This document shows positions 51,581 to 61,337 of a DNA stretch of 64,000 nucleotides, piece after piece. The DNA comes from an uncultured Eudoraea sp. (lineage in GTDB: Bacteria; Bacteroidota; Bacteroidia; Flavobacteriales; Flavobacteriaceae), in NCBI RefSeq assembly GCF_947490415.1, contig NZ_CANLGX010000002.1:679108-743107 (forward strand). Direction: 5' to 3'. Under the pieces are notes generated by a model. That model saw only the letters and a program-made list of their open reading frames with translations, did no database searches and was not told where the DNA came from. Each line of letters begins with the position of its first letter. Position 1 is the first letter of the stretch. The position numbers and the translations under genes were made by a program.

Positions 51581-54037
51581 ATGGAAATCTTTATAAATGT
51601 CATACTGCCAATTCCTTTGGAAAAGCATTTTACATATCGCATTTCTGAATATCAAGCAGCGAAATTGAAATTGGGAATGCGAGTAGCCGTGCCATTTGGG
51701 AAGTCCAAACTTTATACCGCTCTTGTTGTTGAACTTCATAACAGACCCCCATTGGTATATGAGGCTAAAGCCATTCATGATATTCTGGATGAACAACCTA
51801 TTGTGACATCAATTCAATTGAAACATTGGCAGTGGATAGCGGATTATTACATGTGCACACTTGGCGAAGTCTTCAGAAGTGCCATCCCAAGTGCACTTTT
51901 ATTGGAAAGTGAAACACTGATTTTACTGAATAAAGATGTCATAATTGATGAAGATCAATTAAAGGATGATGAATTTCTGGTCTACGAGGCCCTGAAATAC
52001 CAAAACATCCTTCGTGTTAATGATGTTATGGAAATTGTCGAAAAAAAGAATATCCTCCCTATTCTCAACAGGCTTATTAAAATTAAAGCTATAGTATTAA
52101 AGGAAGAAATTCATGAACAGTACAAGCCAAAAATGGTACGTTATGTTCGGCTGGGGCAGCGGTATAATAAAGAGGCCGAACTGGAGGAATTGTTGAGTTC
52201 ACTTACAAGAGCACCTAAACAAAGCCAGGTCGTTCTTTCCTTATTTCATCTTCAGGCGACTAAAAAAAAACCAATAAAGCTTGATGACTTAGAAATTGAC
52301 AGTAAGTCGAGCCGCGCTGTAATACGAGCACTAATAAATAAAGAGGTTCTTGAAGAATATTTTATCCAAACTGATCGTGTAGTATTGAACAGTACCACGG
52401 AGCTTGAACTGCCTAAAGAATTAAATGAATACCAGATTACAGCATTAAATACAATTAGGCAAAACTTTGATCATAAAAAAGTCACGCTACTAAGAGGGGT
52501 CACCTCTTCCGGAAAGACGGAGGTATATGTAAAACTGATTGCAGAGTGTATAAATGAAGGAAAACAGGCGCTATATCTGGTCCCGGAAATTGCGATTACC
52601 ACACAACTCATTTCAAGATTACAGAAATATTTTGGTTCCGCTATTTCCGTTTTTCATTCCAAATACAATATGCAGGAAAAAGTTGAAGTTTGGAAGAATG
52701 TTTTAGATAATAAATCAAAAGCACAGCTAATTGTTGGCGCTCGTTCAGCATTATTTCTACCATTTGCAGATTTGGGGCTGATAATTATAGATGAGGAACA
52801 TGAAACCTCATTTAAACAGTTTGATCCTGCACCACGTTATCATGCCAGAGATGCTGCAATTGTACTCGGAGGCCTTTTTAATTGTAATGTTCTCCTGGGC
52901 TCTGCAACCCCAAGCATAGAGAGCTATAAGAATGCCCAAACAACTAAATACGGATATGCACAAATAGACAGAAGGTTCGGAAATGTTTTAATGCCTGATA
53001 TGGAATTAGTAGATATCAAGGAGCAACATCGGAAAAAACGAATGAAGGGGCATTTTTCTGAACGCCTGTTAGAGGAAATCACTGAAACACTAAATCAGGG
53101 GGAGCAGGTAATTTTGTTTCAGAACAGACGGGGTTATGCCCCAATTTTAGAATGTACTACCTGCGGGCATTCTCCTCAGTGTCCCAATTGTGATGTGAGT
53201 TTGACATATCATATGCATAGAAAACAACTAAGATGCCATTATTGCGGACATCATATCCCTATACCAACTAGCTGCCTGGCTTGCGGAAGCAATACATTAG
53301 ACACTAAAGGTTTTGGTACAGAACAGGTAGAACAGGAATTAAATACACTTTTTCCATCGGCTAAAGTGGGTCGTATGGATCTGGACTCTACCAGGGGTAA
53401 ACATGCATATGCCAAGATTATTCATGCTTTCGAAAATCAGGAAATGGATATATTGGTAGGTACCCAAATGCTTACCAAAGGTCTTGATTTTAGAAATGTC
53501 AATCTTGTAGGAATTATGAATGCAGATGCGCTTTTGAATTTTCCCGATTTCAGGGCACATGAACGCACCTATCAATTACTTACTCAGGTAGCAGGCAGAG
53601 CTGGCCGGACAAAAAAAAGAGGTAAAGTGATAATTCAAACCTTCAACCCTTACCATCAAATACTTAAGCAGGTTACCACGGGAGATTATCAAGGAATGTT
53701 TCAGGAACAACTGTACGAAAGAGAGCAGTATAAATATCCTCCGATAAACAAGATCATAAGAATTAGCTTTAAGCACAAAGAGTATAACAAGTTAAATGAA
53801 GCTTCTGCCTGGTTTGCAAAAGCCCTTGGTAACGCCAGTGAAATTGACGTATTAGGCCCGGAATTTCCGCCGGTTGCCCGAATACGCAACCAATACTTAA
53901 AACATGTTTTGATTAAGATCCCAAAAGGCGTGCCTCTTCAAAAAACAAAAAAAAACATCAAAAGAATTCAAAATTCTTTTGATGCTGTTTCTCAGTTCAA
54001 AGGCGTTCGTATAATCTATAATGTAGATTATATGTAA
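51581..54037 (+). CDS. priA: Primosomal protein N' (replication restart helicase PriA)
   Basis: 818 residues. The N-terminal 3'-DNA-binding and WH domains are followed by the helicase core with RGVTSSGKTEVY (Walker A), LIIIDEEHETSFKQ (Walker B), LLGSATPSIES and the restriction QNRRGYAP. The zinc-binding module CTTCGHSPQCPNC, then RCHYCGH and CLACGS has eight cysteines, matching the two zinc sites of PriA. The VGTQMLTKGLDF and AGRAGR motifs complete motif V and VI. Its 3' end contains the terminator of the opposite-strand LytTR gene. Confidence 0.96.
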   Translation: MEIFINVILPIPLEKHFTYRISEYQAAKLKLGMRVAVPFGKSKLYTALVVELHNRPPLVYEAKAIHDILDEQPIVTSIQLKHWQWIADYYMCTLGEVFRSAIPSALLLESETLILLNKDVIIDEDQLKDDEFLVYEALKYQNILRVNDVMEIVEKKNILPILNRLIKIKAIVLKEEIHEQYKPKMVRYVRLGQRYNKEAELEELLSSLTRAPKQSQVVLSLFHLQATKKKPIKLDDLEIDSKSSRAVIRALINKEVLEEYFIQTDRVVLNSTTELELPKELNEYQITALNTIRQNFDHKKVTLLRGVTSSGKTEVYVKLIAECINEGKQALYLVPEIAITTQLISRLQKYFGSAISVFHSKYNMQEKVEVWKNVLDNKSKAQLIVGARSALFLPFADLGLIIIDEEHETSFKQFDPAPRYHARDAAIVLGGLFNCNVLLGSATPSIESYKNAQTTKYGYAQIDRRFGNVLMPDMELVDIKEQHRKKRMKGHFSERLLEEITETLNQGEQVILFQNRRGYAPILECTTCGHSPQCPNCDVSLTYHMHRKQLRCHYCGHHIPIPTSCLACGSNTLDTKGFGTEQVEQELNTLFPSAKVGRMDLDSTRGKHAYAKIIHAFENQEMDILVGTQMLTKGLDFRNVNLVGIMNADALLNFPDFRAHERTYQLLTQVAGRAGRTKKRGKVIIQTFNPYHQILKQVTTGDYQGMFQEQLYEREQYKYPPINKIIRISFKHKEYNKLNEASAWFAKALGNASEIDVLGPEFPPVARIRNQYLKHVLIKIPKGVPLQKTKKNIKRIQNSFDAVSQFKGVRIIYNVDYM
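53940..53983 (-). terminator. Intrinsic terminator for the LytTR gene, inside priA coding sequence
   Basis: Perfect 13-bp arms CATCAAAAGAATT (53955-53967) and AATTCTTTTGATG (53971-53983) with a 3-base loop. On the minus strand it is followed by T8, G, T6 (53954 down to 53940). It lies 55-98 bp beyond the LytTR stop. Confidence 0.85.
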
Positions 54038-54730
54038 TTAAACATTGCTTAATGCTTCCGCCAGTTCTGTTTTTTTATTTCTACTTAAGGGTATAGACCT
54101 GCCGCTTACTTCAACATTCTTACTGTTAAATTTCTCTATCTTTTCAAGATTTACAATATAAGACTTGTGAATTCTTAAGAATTTATCTTCAGGTAATTGT
54201 TTTTCAAAAGCCTTCATTGTCGAAAGAATAACAATATTAGCCTCATCTGTAACTAATTTTATATAATCACCTAAGGCTTCTATCCACTTAATATCATTGA
54301 GGATAACTTTTCTTTTCTTAAGATTGCTCTTAACAAAAATATGTTCTTCATCTTCATTGACCTTATTCAATTGCTCATACTTGGCTACTGCTCTTTTTAC
54401 AGAAGCATCAAAACGAGCCATTGTAATAGGTTTGTGGAGATAATCGGTTACATCATAATCAAATGCTTTTAAAGCATAATCCGGTTTGCCGGTTATCAAA
54501 ATCACCTGAGGGCTATTCTCTAAGGACTCCAATAAGTCAAAACCGCTGATAATGGGCATTTCTACATCAAGAAAAATCAAATCGATTTCATTGTTCTTGA
54601 TACCGTTTTTCGCTTCAATAGCATTACTATAATCGGCTACTAGTGCTAGGTTAGGATGATTGTTAACTAATTTTGCAACTGCCATACGTTGCATAGACGA
54701 ATCATCAACAACAATACTTCTTAGTTTCAT
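54038..54730 (-). CDS. LytTR-family response regulator
   Basis: 230 residues from ATG 54730; the extended frame to 54793 adds a hydrophobic, unlikely N-terminus. A receiver domain (about 1-118) starts LRSIVVDDSSMQRM and has the phospho-acceptor Asp in LIFLDVEMPI and the KPI Lys in LHKPITM. The LytTR DNA-binding domain (about 130-228) has KWIEALGDYIKLV and IHKSYIVNLEKIEKF. No histidine kinase is nearby, so the partner is elsewhere. It is convergent with priA with adjacent stop codons (54037/54038). Confidence 0.94.
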   Translation of the reverse strand: MKLRSIVVDDSSMQRMAVAKLVNNHPNLALVADYSNAIEAKNGIKNNEIDLIFLDVEMPIISGFDLLESLENSPQVILITGKPDYALKAFDYDVTDYLHKPITMARFDASVKRAVAKYEQLNKVNEDEEHIFVKSNLKKRKVILNDIKWIEALGDYIKLVTDEANIVILSTMKAFEKQLPEDKFLRIHKSYIVNLEKIEKFNSKNVEVSGRSIPLSRNKKTELAEALSNV

Positions 54731-54916
54731 AAAGGGGTTGATTTGTGGGGTTAAATCATCGACAAAGTACCGAAAAAACAAGTTTAACTGCAATAAAAGT
54801 TGTAAACATTGTTAATTATTACGTGTAAATTGTAAATGATTATACATTTTAAGTTTAATAGGTTAAGTTTAATTTCTTTGATTCTTGATACCTATAACGA
54901 AGATTTTTTCAATTTC

Positions 54917-54947
54917 TTGTAATTAGAACTAATTATTATTACTTTTG
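54917..54947 (+). promoter_or_regulatory. Promoter of the rpsF-rpsR-rplI operon
   Basis: TTG at 54917-54919 and TACTTTTG at 54940-54947, spacer 20 bp, in full agreement with the Bacteroidota consensus; the rpsF start is 25 bases further. Confidence 0.75.
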
Positions 54948-54971
54948 CGCTCCTAAAAAACATAAAATAAT

Positions 54972-55310
54972 ATGAACAATTACGAAACTGTTTTCATTTT
55001 AAATCCCGTTCTATCAGATACTCAGATAGAGGAAACAGTAAAGAAATTTGAGGATTTCTTAAAGAAAAATGAGGCCAAAATAGTGGCTAAAGAAAATTGG
55101 GGGCTTAAGAAATTAGCCTATCCAATACAGAACAAAAAAAGTGGTTTTTATCACTTATTTGAATTTAAAGCTCCCGGAGAAGTAATTACTCCCTATGAGC
55201 AGGAATTCAGAAGAGATGAACGTATTATGCGTTTCCTGACCGTTAAATTGGATAAACATGCCATTGAATGGGCGGAAAAAAGAAGAACAAGACTAAAAGC
55301 TAAAGCGTAA
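54972..55310 (+). CDS. rpsF: 30S ribosomal protein S6
   Basis: 112 residues, starting [16 protein letters not shown] and including [21 protein letters not shown] and [19 protein letters not shown], the common S6 pattern. First gene of the rpsF-rpsR-rplI operon; it lies 5 bp before rpsR. The C-terminus ends in a lysine-rich segment. In E. coli S6 is paired with S18 in the platform. Confidence 0.97.
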   Translation: MNNYETVFILNPVLSDTQIEETVKKFEDFLKKNEAKIVAKENWGLKKLAYPIQNKKSGFYHLFEFKAPGEVITPYEQEFRRDERIMRFLTVKLDKHAIEWAEKRRTRLKAKA

Positions 55311-55315
55311 GTAAT

Positions 55316-55612
55316 ATGGCATCTATAGAACAACAAGCAAAAGGTAAAAAGGACGGTGAAATCAGGTATTTGACCCCCCTTAATATTGAGACTAATAAGC
55401 TGAAGAAATATTGCCGATTTAAAAAATCCGGAATCAAATATATAGATTATAAAGATCCTGATTTTCTGATGAAATTGGTAAATGAACAAGGGAAGCTTTT
55501 ACCCAGAAGATTAACCGGAACTTCATTAAAGTATCAGAGAAAAGTGGCCCAGGCCGTTAAAAGAGCACGTCATTTGGCACTTATGCCTTATGTTGGAGAT
55601 TTATTAAAGTAA
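55316..55612 (+). CDS. rpsR: 30S ribosomal protein S18
   Basis: 98 residues. The S18 core is the C-terminal part ([51 protein letters not shown]). The N-terminal 20 residues are an added polar extension, longer than in E. coli (75 residues). It binds S6 in the small subunit platform. Middle gene of the operon, 13 bp before rplI. Confidence 0.97.
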   Translation: MASIEQQAKGKKDGEIRYLTPLNIETNKLKKYCRFKKSGIKYIDYKDPDFLMKLVNEQGKLLPRRLTGTSLKYQRKVAQAVKRARHLALMPYVGDLLK

Positions 55613-55625
55613 AAAACAACGGATC

Positions 55626-56078
55626 ATGGAACTTATTTTAAAAGAAGACGTCCAAAACCTTGGTTTTAAGGATGACGTAGTGAAAGTGAAGAACGGTTAT
55701 GGTAGAAACTACCTTATACCCAAGGGAGTAGCCATGCTGGCCACCCCATCAGCCAAAAAGGTACTTGCCGAAAACATAAGGCAAAAAGCTCATAAAGAGA
55801 AAGAGGTGGTAGCGACCGCTAACAAAACTGCGGATGCATTAAAAGAACTGCAGATCAAAATTTCAGCAAAAGTAGGTGCGGCGGAAAAGTTATTTGGATC
55901 TATATCAAATATGGATGTAGCGGATGCTTTAGCCAAAGAAGGTCATGAAATTGATAAAAAGTATATCATTATCAAAGGAGGTACAATTAAACGCGCTGGA
56001 CCTTATGAAGCTCAAATTAGACTTCATAGAGATGTAGTTGTAGAATTTCCTTTCGAAGTTGTGCCTGAAAAGAAGTAA
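55626..56078 (+). CDS. rplI: 50S ribosomal protein L9
   Basis: 150 residues: N-terminal domain MELILKEDVQNLGFKDDVVKVKNGYGRNYLIPKG (the L9 signature, split here in the text by the usual NGYGRNYLIPKG), a central long helix, and the C-terminal domain ending RDVVVEFPFEVVPEKK. The length equals that of E. coli L9. It is the last gene of the operon, followed by the terminator at 56101-56132. Confidence 0.97.
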   Translation: MELILKEDVQNLGFKDDVVKVKNGYGRNYLIPKGVAMLATPSAKKVLAENIRQKAHKEKEVVATANKTADALKELQIKISAKVGAAEKLFGSISNMDVADALAKEGHEIDKKYIIIKGGTIKRAGPYEAQIRLHRDVVVEFPFEVVPEKK

Positions 56079-56100
56079 ACCAAATTGGTTGATAACTTAA

Positions 56101-56132
56101 AAGAGCTATGTCCGCATAGCTCTTTTTTTTTT
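56101..56132 (+). terminator. Intrinsic terminator after rplI
   Basis: AAGAGCTATG (56101-56110) and CATAGCTCTT (56115-56124) form a perfect 10-bp stem with a TCCG loop, followed by about ten T residues. Confidence 0.95.
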
Positions 56133-56176
56133 ATATTTTTATTTCCCTGAAGCACTAACAACTAAACTTAAAACCA

Positions 56177-59100
56177 ATGAAAATCTCATCACTTCTAAGT
56201 CTTATTCTTCTTTGTATTGGAATTAATGTTAATGCCCAAGTTACCAGCTCTAACATCAGGGGATCCGTGGTTGATGATCAGGGAATTCCTCTTTTAGGGG
56301 CAAATATAGTTGCTGTTCATACTCCTACTGGAACTAAGAATGGTACAGTGAGTAATGAAGATGGCCGATTTAACTTATTAAACCTCAGAGTAGGAGGACC
56401 TTACGAGATTACAATTTCTTACATTGGTTTTAATACTCAAACCCAAAATGATGTTTATTTATCATTAGGTAAAACATTTAATGTAGATTTCCAATTGGTA
56501 GAAAAAAGCCAGGCACTGGAAGAAGTTATCGTAACTTCTGACAGGGGTGGAACTTTTGGAAGTGATCGCACAGGTCAGGAAACCAGTATTGGGAATAGGG
56601 AATTAACAAGATTACCCACCATTTCGAGATCTGCTTCTGATTTTACCAGACTTGATCCTACTGCATCTTCAGGTGCTTCCGGGTCATCCTTTGGTGGTAG
56701 AAATGACCAATACAACAATTTTTCCCTGGATGGTGCCATCTTTAATAATCCATTTGGATTGGATGCTGCAACACCCGGTGGGCAAACCAGTGCGCAGCCT
56801 ATTTCGCTGGATGCTATAGATCAGATTCAGGTAACAACGGCGCCTTATGATGTTACCCAGTCGGGATTTACTGGTGCATCTGTTAATGCTGTAACTAAAA
56901 GTGGTACCAATGAATTATATGGTACGGTATATGGTTTCTTCAGGAATGATGATCTAACAGGAGGAAAAATTAATGGCGATAAAGTATTTAAAACTGGCCT
57001 GGAACAAAAACAATATGGTGTTAGTATTGGTGGCCCTATTGTAAAGAATAAATTATTCTTTTTTGTGAATTTTGAGCGCGATGAGTTAACATCGCTTGGA
57101 ACAGACGGCTTTGTGCCGAATACCGGTACAGGGGAAATAAATGAAAGCAGGGTTTTGGAATCCGATTTTCAATTAGTCGATAATTTGCTTCGCCAGGTAG
57201 TTATAGGTCAGGATGACCGTGGTAATGATATTTTCTATGATCCCGGGAGGTATCAAGGATTTAATTTCAATCAGGAATCAACAAAAGGGATAATAAAACT
57301 TGATTGGAATATTAATGATAAAAACCGATTGGCAATTATTTATAATTTCCTCGATGCATCAAAGGGTAAACCTGCAAATAGAGATGCTATTGCCTTTAGA
57401 GGACCAAATACGCAAACTTTACAGTTTGAAAATGCCGGTTATGAAATAAATAATAAAATTCAATCCTTTCAATTGGAATTAAATACTAAGTTAACAGATC
57501 AGACTACTAACAAACTGCAGGTAGGATATACACACTTTGATGACTTTAGGAATCCTTTCTCGACGCCAGCACCAAGTATTGTAATCCTGGATGATACAGG
57601 TAGCTCAAATTATATAATTGCCGGTCATGAGCCTTTCTCCATTAATAATAAGCTGGACCAAAAAGTTTTTCAGATAACAAACAACCTAAACTATTTTCAA
57701 GGAGATCATACATTTACTATTGGTTTTTCCTTTGAAAAATTTCAATTTGACAACTCATTTAACTTAGGGGCATATGGTGCTCAGGGAGTTTTCTTTCCAA
57801 CTACGACGATAACAGATTTTCCAGATTTCGCAAGTTCAGGAGATCTTCAGCAATCCTTTAATGATGCCATAGCTACTAATAATGCATTTAACGCCGCCGG
57901 TACAGGAAATCCGGGGGGATGGGCACTTGCAGAAACCAATGTGGGTCAATTATCCTTTTATCTTCAGGACCAATGGGATATAAAGGAAAATTTTAAGCTT
58001 ACTTATGGCATTCGTTTTGACAAGCCCTTGTATTTTGATACTTCAGAGAAAATCAAGGAAAATATTGAGCGAAAAGGCGGTGAGATGGGAACTTATATTC
58101 CATCAATCCAATATTTTGACCCGGCAACCAATGAACCTATATTTCTTGATTCGAAAAAATTACCTACAAATAAAGTATTGATCTCCCCGAGGGTTGGGTT
58201 TAATTGGGATGTAAAAAGTGACAAAACCCTACAAATCAGAGGGGGGTCAGGAATGTTTACAGGAAGATTTCCTTTCGTATGGCTTGGTAACCAGGTACAG
58301 GGTGTAGACTTTTTCTTCTATCAGTTAGTAGATCCTGATTTTAGATGGCCTCAGGTTTGGAGAACCAATGTTGGTGTTGACAAACTATTTAATGATGGTT
58401 TATTACTTACGGCAGATGTGTCTTATACCAAGGATATTCATGCAGCTCATGTTCAAAACTGGGGTCTTAGCGCGCCTTCCCTGACGTTAAACGGAGTGGA
58501 TAATAGGGCGGTGTATTCAAATGATGATAAATCACAAATTTTCGGAGGACCCACCAATGCCTATGTGTTTACCAATTCCGATAAGGGCAGAATATGGAAT
58601 GCCTCTGTTAAAGCTCAAAAAACTTGGTTTAATGGCATATACGCGATGGCAGCATATAGTTATTTAAGCGCAAAAGAAGTAAACTCAATTGATGCAGAAA
58701 TTACGGGTGATGCCTTTGCTGGTAATGCCATAGTTGGTGATGCCAATAAAGATCTGCTTTCTTTTTCAAGGTATGGCGATACTCACAGGTTCATTGGCGT
58801 TTTCTCTAAAGCATTCAGTTCAGGGACCACCGTTTCAGCATTCTTTGAATATGCAAAAAGCGGACGGTATAATTATATTTATGGAGGAGATATCAATAAT
58901 GATGGATCAAGTATAAACGACCTGCTCTATATTCCAACCACATCGGAAGTAACCCAAATGGCCTTTAGCGGACCGGGACAGGCTGAAGCTTTTGAAGCAT
59001 TTATTCAACAAGATGATTACCTAAGTGGTCGAAGGGGGCAATATGCTGAGCGGTATGGCGCCTTGGCCCCATGGAGGGGGACTTTTGATGTAAAAGTCTT

Positions 59101-59353
59101 GCAGGATATTAATATTAATGACAAAAACAAATTTCAAATAAGTCTTGATATTCTTAATTTCGGAAATCTTATTAACTCTAATTGGGGTGTTGTTCAGGCA
59201 CCTAATTTTGACCAGTTAATGGGGGTAAGCGTTGATGATACCAATACACCTACCTATACTTTTGATCCAAGTAGAAATAGTACTTTTGGTGCTGTTACTT
59301 CAGAGATTTCCAGATGGAGAATGCAGATTGGGGTGCGTTATATATTTAACTAA
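56177..59353 (+). CDS. Oar-like TonB-dependent receptor with carboxypeptidase regulatory domain
   Basis: 1,058 residues. A signal peptide (SSLLSLILLCIGINVNAQ) is followed by a CarboxypepD_reg-like domain (about 24-115, with GSVVDDQGIPLLGANIVAVH and DGRFNLLNLRVGG), a TonB plug (about 120-260, with DAIDQIQVTTAPYDVTQSG and a GYGxxGxx-like region) and a long barrel ending RWRMQIGVRYIFN. This is the Oar/OmpA-related group, in which the partner SusD is absent. Ligand is unknown; large gaps in the barrel suggest a peptide or protein ligand, but I cannot tell. It is a single-gene unit with a strong terminator. Confidence 0.9.
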   Translation: MKISSLLSLILLCIGINVNAQVTSSNIRGSVVDDQGIPLLGANIVAVHTPTGTKNGTVSNEDGRFNLLNLRVGGPYEITISYIGFNTQTQNDVYLSLGKTFNVDFQLVEKSQALEEVIVTSDRGGTFGSDRTGQETSIGNRELTRLPTISRSASDFTRLDPTASSGASGSSFGGRNDQYNNFSLDGAIFNNPFGLDAATPGGQTSAQPISLDAIDQIQVTTAPYDVTQSGFTGASVNAVTKSGTNELYGTVYGFFRNDDLTGGKINGDKVFKTGLEQKQYGVSIGGPIVKNKLFFFVNFERDELTSLGTDGFVPNTGTGEINESRVLESDFQLVDNLLRQVVIGQDDRGNDIFYDPGRYQGFNFNQESTKGIIKLDWNINDKNRLAIIYNFLDASKGKPANRDAIAFRGPNTQTLQFENAGYEINNKIQSFQLELNTKLTDQTTNKLQVGYTHFDDFRNPFSTPAPSIVILDDTGSSNYIIAGHEPFSINNKLDQKVFQITNNLNYFQGDHTFTIGFSFEKFQFDNSFNLGAYGAQGVFFPTTTITDFPDFASSGDLQQSFNDAIATNNAFNAAGTGNPGGWALAETNVGQLSFYLQDQWDIKENFKLTYGIRFDKPLYFDTSEKIKENIERKGGEMGTYIPSIQYFDPATNEPIFLDSKKLPTNKVLISPRVGFNWDVKSDKTLQIRGGSGMFTGRFPFVWLGNQVQGVDFFFYQLVDPDFRWPQVWRTNVGVDKLFNDGLLLTADVSYTKDIHAAHVQNWGLSAPSLTLNGVDNRAVYSNDDKSQIFGGPTNAYVFTNSDKGRIWNASVKAQKTWFNGIYAMAAYSYLSAKEVNSIDAEITGDAFAGNAIVGDANKDLLSFSRYGDTHRFIGVFSKAFSSGTTVSAFFEYAKSGRYNYIYGGDINNDGSSINDLLYIPTTSEVTQMAFSGPGQAEAFEAFIQQDDYLSGRRGQYAERYGALAPWRGTFDVKVLQDININDKNKFQISLDILNFGNLINSNWGVVQAPNFDQLMGVSVDDTNTPTYTFDPSRNSTFGAVTSEISRWRMQIGVRYIFN

Positions 59354-59373
59354 ACAACATTTAATTTAAATAG

Positions 59374-59402
59374 GGCCGCACATTTTGTGCGGCCTTTTTA
59401 TT
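59374..59402 (+). terminator. Intrinsic terminator after the TonB-dependent receptor gene
   Basis: GGCCGCACA (59374-59382) and TGTGCGGCC (59386-59394) form a perfect 9-bp stem with a 3-base loop, then a T tract. Confidence 0.93.
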
Positions 59403-59410
59403 TTTGTAAA

Positions 59411-59881
59411 ATGAAATATGCCAGGCTAACAAAACAGCAATTTGAAGAATTGCATAATGAGTTTATCAATTTTCTTGCAACACAGTCTATTACAGCAAGC
59501 GAATGGGAAACTATAAAGAAAAATAAACCTCAGGTGGTTGAAGAGGAATTAGATGTATTTAGTGATCTGGTATGGGAAGGTGTGCTGGGTAAGGTTACTT
59601 ATTTGGAGAATATTTCCAGGCAGCAGATGCATTTATTCCATTTAGCGGAGAAGGAAATGAAACTGATTTCCGTAAAAATCTTAAATCCGGATATTGATTT
59701 AAATACTTCTCTTGGTTTTAATTGGTTTAAAAAGAACTGGCAATCAGATTTTGTTGAATACCTCCACGCTTCCAAAGCGTATACGGAGGATAAAAATATT
59801 GATAAATTTAAACTTATACAGGAAGGTGCGGTTATTACCAAAGGAGAATTATACCAATGGTTTGATAATATTATTGGATAA
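59411..59881 (+). CDS. DUF6495 family protein
   Basis: 156 residues from ATG 59411; the upstream in-frame residues (from 59387) overlap the terminator and are rejected. The protein is helix-rich with KYARLTKQQFEELHNEFINF, NKPQVVEEELDVFSDLVWEG and NWFKKNWQSDFVEYLHASKA, matching DUF6495, a cytosolic Bacteroidota family of unknown function. It has no signal or membrane segment. It lies 64 bp before hisS, which has its own promoter. Confidence 0.8.
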   Translation: MKYARLTKQQFEELHNEFINFLATQSITASEWETIKKNKPQVVEEELDVFSDLVWEGVLGKVTYLENISRQQMHLFHLAEKEMKLISVKILNPDIDLNTSLGFNWFKKNWQSDFVEYLHASKAYTEDKNIDKFKLIQEGAVITKGELYQWFDNIIG

Positions 59882-59929
59882 TATTAGACCTCCATCTTAG
59901 ACAGGTGTGCACAAACAATTATATTTGCA

Positions 59930-59937
59930 GCAGTTAG
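59930..59937 (+). promoter_or_regulatory. Promoter -7 element of hisS
   Basis: TATATTTG is an exact TAnnTTTG match, nine bases before the start of hisS at 59946. A clear -33 TTG is missing. The very short leader would make the transcript almost leaderless. Confidence 0.45.
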
Positions 59938-59945
59938 CATAATTT

Positions 59946-61337
59946 ATGGCACAAAAACCATCCATACCAAAAGGAACCAGAGATTTTTCGCCTGTTGAGA
60001 TCGAAAAGCGAAATTTTATTGTCCAAACCATTCAAAAACAATTTAAAAATTTTGGATTTCAACCTATAGAAACACCTGCTTTCGAAAACTCGGAAACCCT
60101 TATGGGAAAGTATGGTGATGAGGGTGATAGGTTGATTTTTAAAATTTTGAATTCCGGTGATTTTATAAGCAAGGTTGATGACGACACCTATAACTCCAAA
60201 AACTCAAAATCCCTTACCCGAAAAATTACGGATAAGGCGTTAAGATATGATCTGACAGTACCTTTTGCGAGATATGTGGTAATGCATCAGAATGAGATAG
60301 ACTTTCCATTCAAGCGTTATCAAATTCAGCCGGTATGGCGTGCAGACAGGCCTCAGAAAGGAAGGTTTCGGGAATTTTATCAGTGCGATGCCGATGTGGT
60401 TGGCGCTAATTCCCTTCTTCAGGAAATAGAATTCATACAACTGTACGATGCCGTTTTTACAGATTTAAATTTAAAAAAGGCAACTATAAAACTGAATAAT
60501 CGAAAAATTTTATCCGGCATTGCCGAGGTTATTGGAGAAAAACATCGCTTGGTAGACTTTACTGTAGCACTCGATAAACTAGACAAGATTGGTAAAGAAG
60601 GGGTTGTAAATGAAATGTTGAAAAAAGGAATTTCTCCTGTAGCAATAGAAAAGGCACAACCGCTTTTTTCACTTACCGGCACAAATTCTGAACAATTAGA
60701 ACAGCTTAAAAACTTTTTGAAAGATTCTAAAGAAGGCCTTAAAGGGGTTGAGGACCTGGCCTTTATTTTAGATGCCGTAGCTGAATTAGGATTAATTTCT
60801 GCTCAACTTACTTTAGACGTCACTTTGGCAAGGGGACTTAATTATTACACGGGCACCATTTTTGAAGTAGCGCCCCCTGCTGAAATAAGCATGGGTTCTA
60901 TTGGTGGTGGTGGACGCTATGATGATCTAACCGGGATTTTCGGGTTAAAGGATATGAGCGGAATTGGAATTTCCTTTGGTTTGGATCGAATATATCTGGT
61001 TATGGAAGAATTGGGCATCTTTCCGGATAACATCGGCCGGGCATTAGATGTATTATTTTTGAATTTTGGCGAGCAGGAGGCGATGGCGTCCCTAAAATTA
61101 ATTGGAAAGCTAAGAAAAGAAGATGTTAAGGTCGATATTTATCCTGATTCTTCCAAAATGCAGAAACAAATGAAGTATGCAAATAAAAGGAATGTACCTT
61201 TTATTGTAATCATTGGTGATCGCGAATTGGCAGATAATGCATTTGTAGTCAAAAACATGTCTCAGGGAGATCAGAAAACCTATGACTCCAAAGATTTTGA
61301 CGGATTTCTCCAGGATTTAAAGTTGTTCCTTAATTGA
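59946..61337 (+). CDS. hisS: Histidyl-tRNA synthetase
   Basis: 463 residues, class II. Motif 1 begins KGTRDFSPVEIEKRN, motif 2 is in RPQKGRFREFYQCDAD, the histidine-binding motif is ARGLNYYTGTIFE and motif 3 is in GIGISFGLDRI. The C-terminal anticodon-binding domain (about 370-460) contains KVDIYPDSSKMQKQMKYANK. It charges tRNA-His. The 3' end overlaps the Nudix gene, on the opposite strand, by 21 bp. Confidence 0.97.
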   Translation: MAQKPSIPKGTRDFSPVEIEKRNFIVQTIQKQFKNFGFQPIETPAFENSETLMGKYGDEGDRLIFKILNSGDFISKVDDDTYNSKNSKSLTRKITDKALRYDLTVPFARYVVMHQNEIDFPFKRYQIQPVWRADRPQKGRFREFYQCDADVVGANSLLQEIEFIQLYDAVFTDLNLKKATIKLNNRKILSGIAEVIGEKHRLVDFTVALDKLDKIGKEGVVNEMLKKGISPVAIEKAQPLFSLTGTNSEQLEQLKNFLKDSKEGLKGVEDLAFILDAVAELGLISAQLTLDVTLARGLNYYTGTIFEVAPPAEISMGSIGGGGRYDDLTGIFGLKDMSGIGISFGLDRIYLVMEELGIFPDNIGRALDVLFLNFGEQEAMASLKLIGKLRKEDVKVDIYPDSSKMQKQMKYANKRNVPFIVIIGDRELADNAFVVKNMSQGDQKTYDSKDFDGFLQDLKLFLN

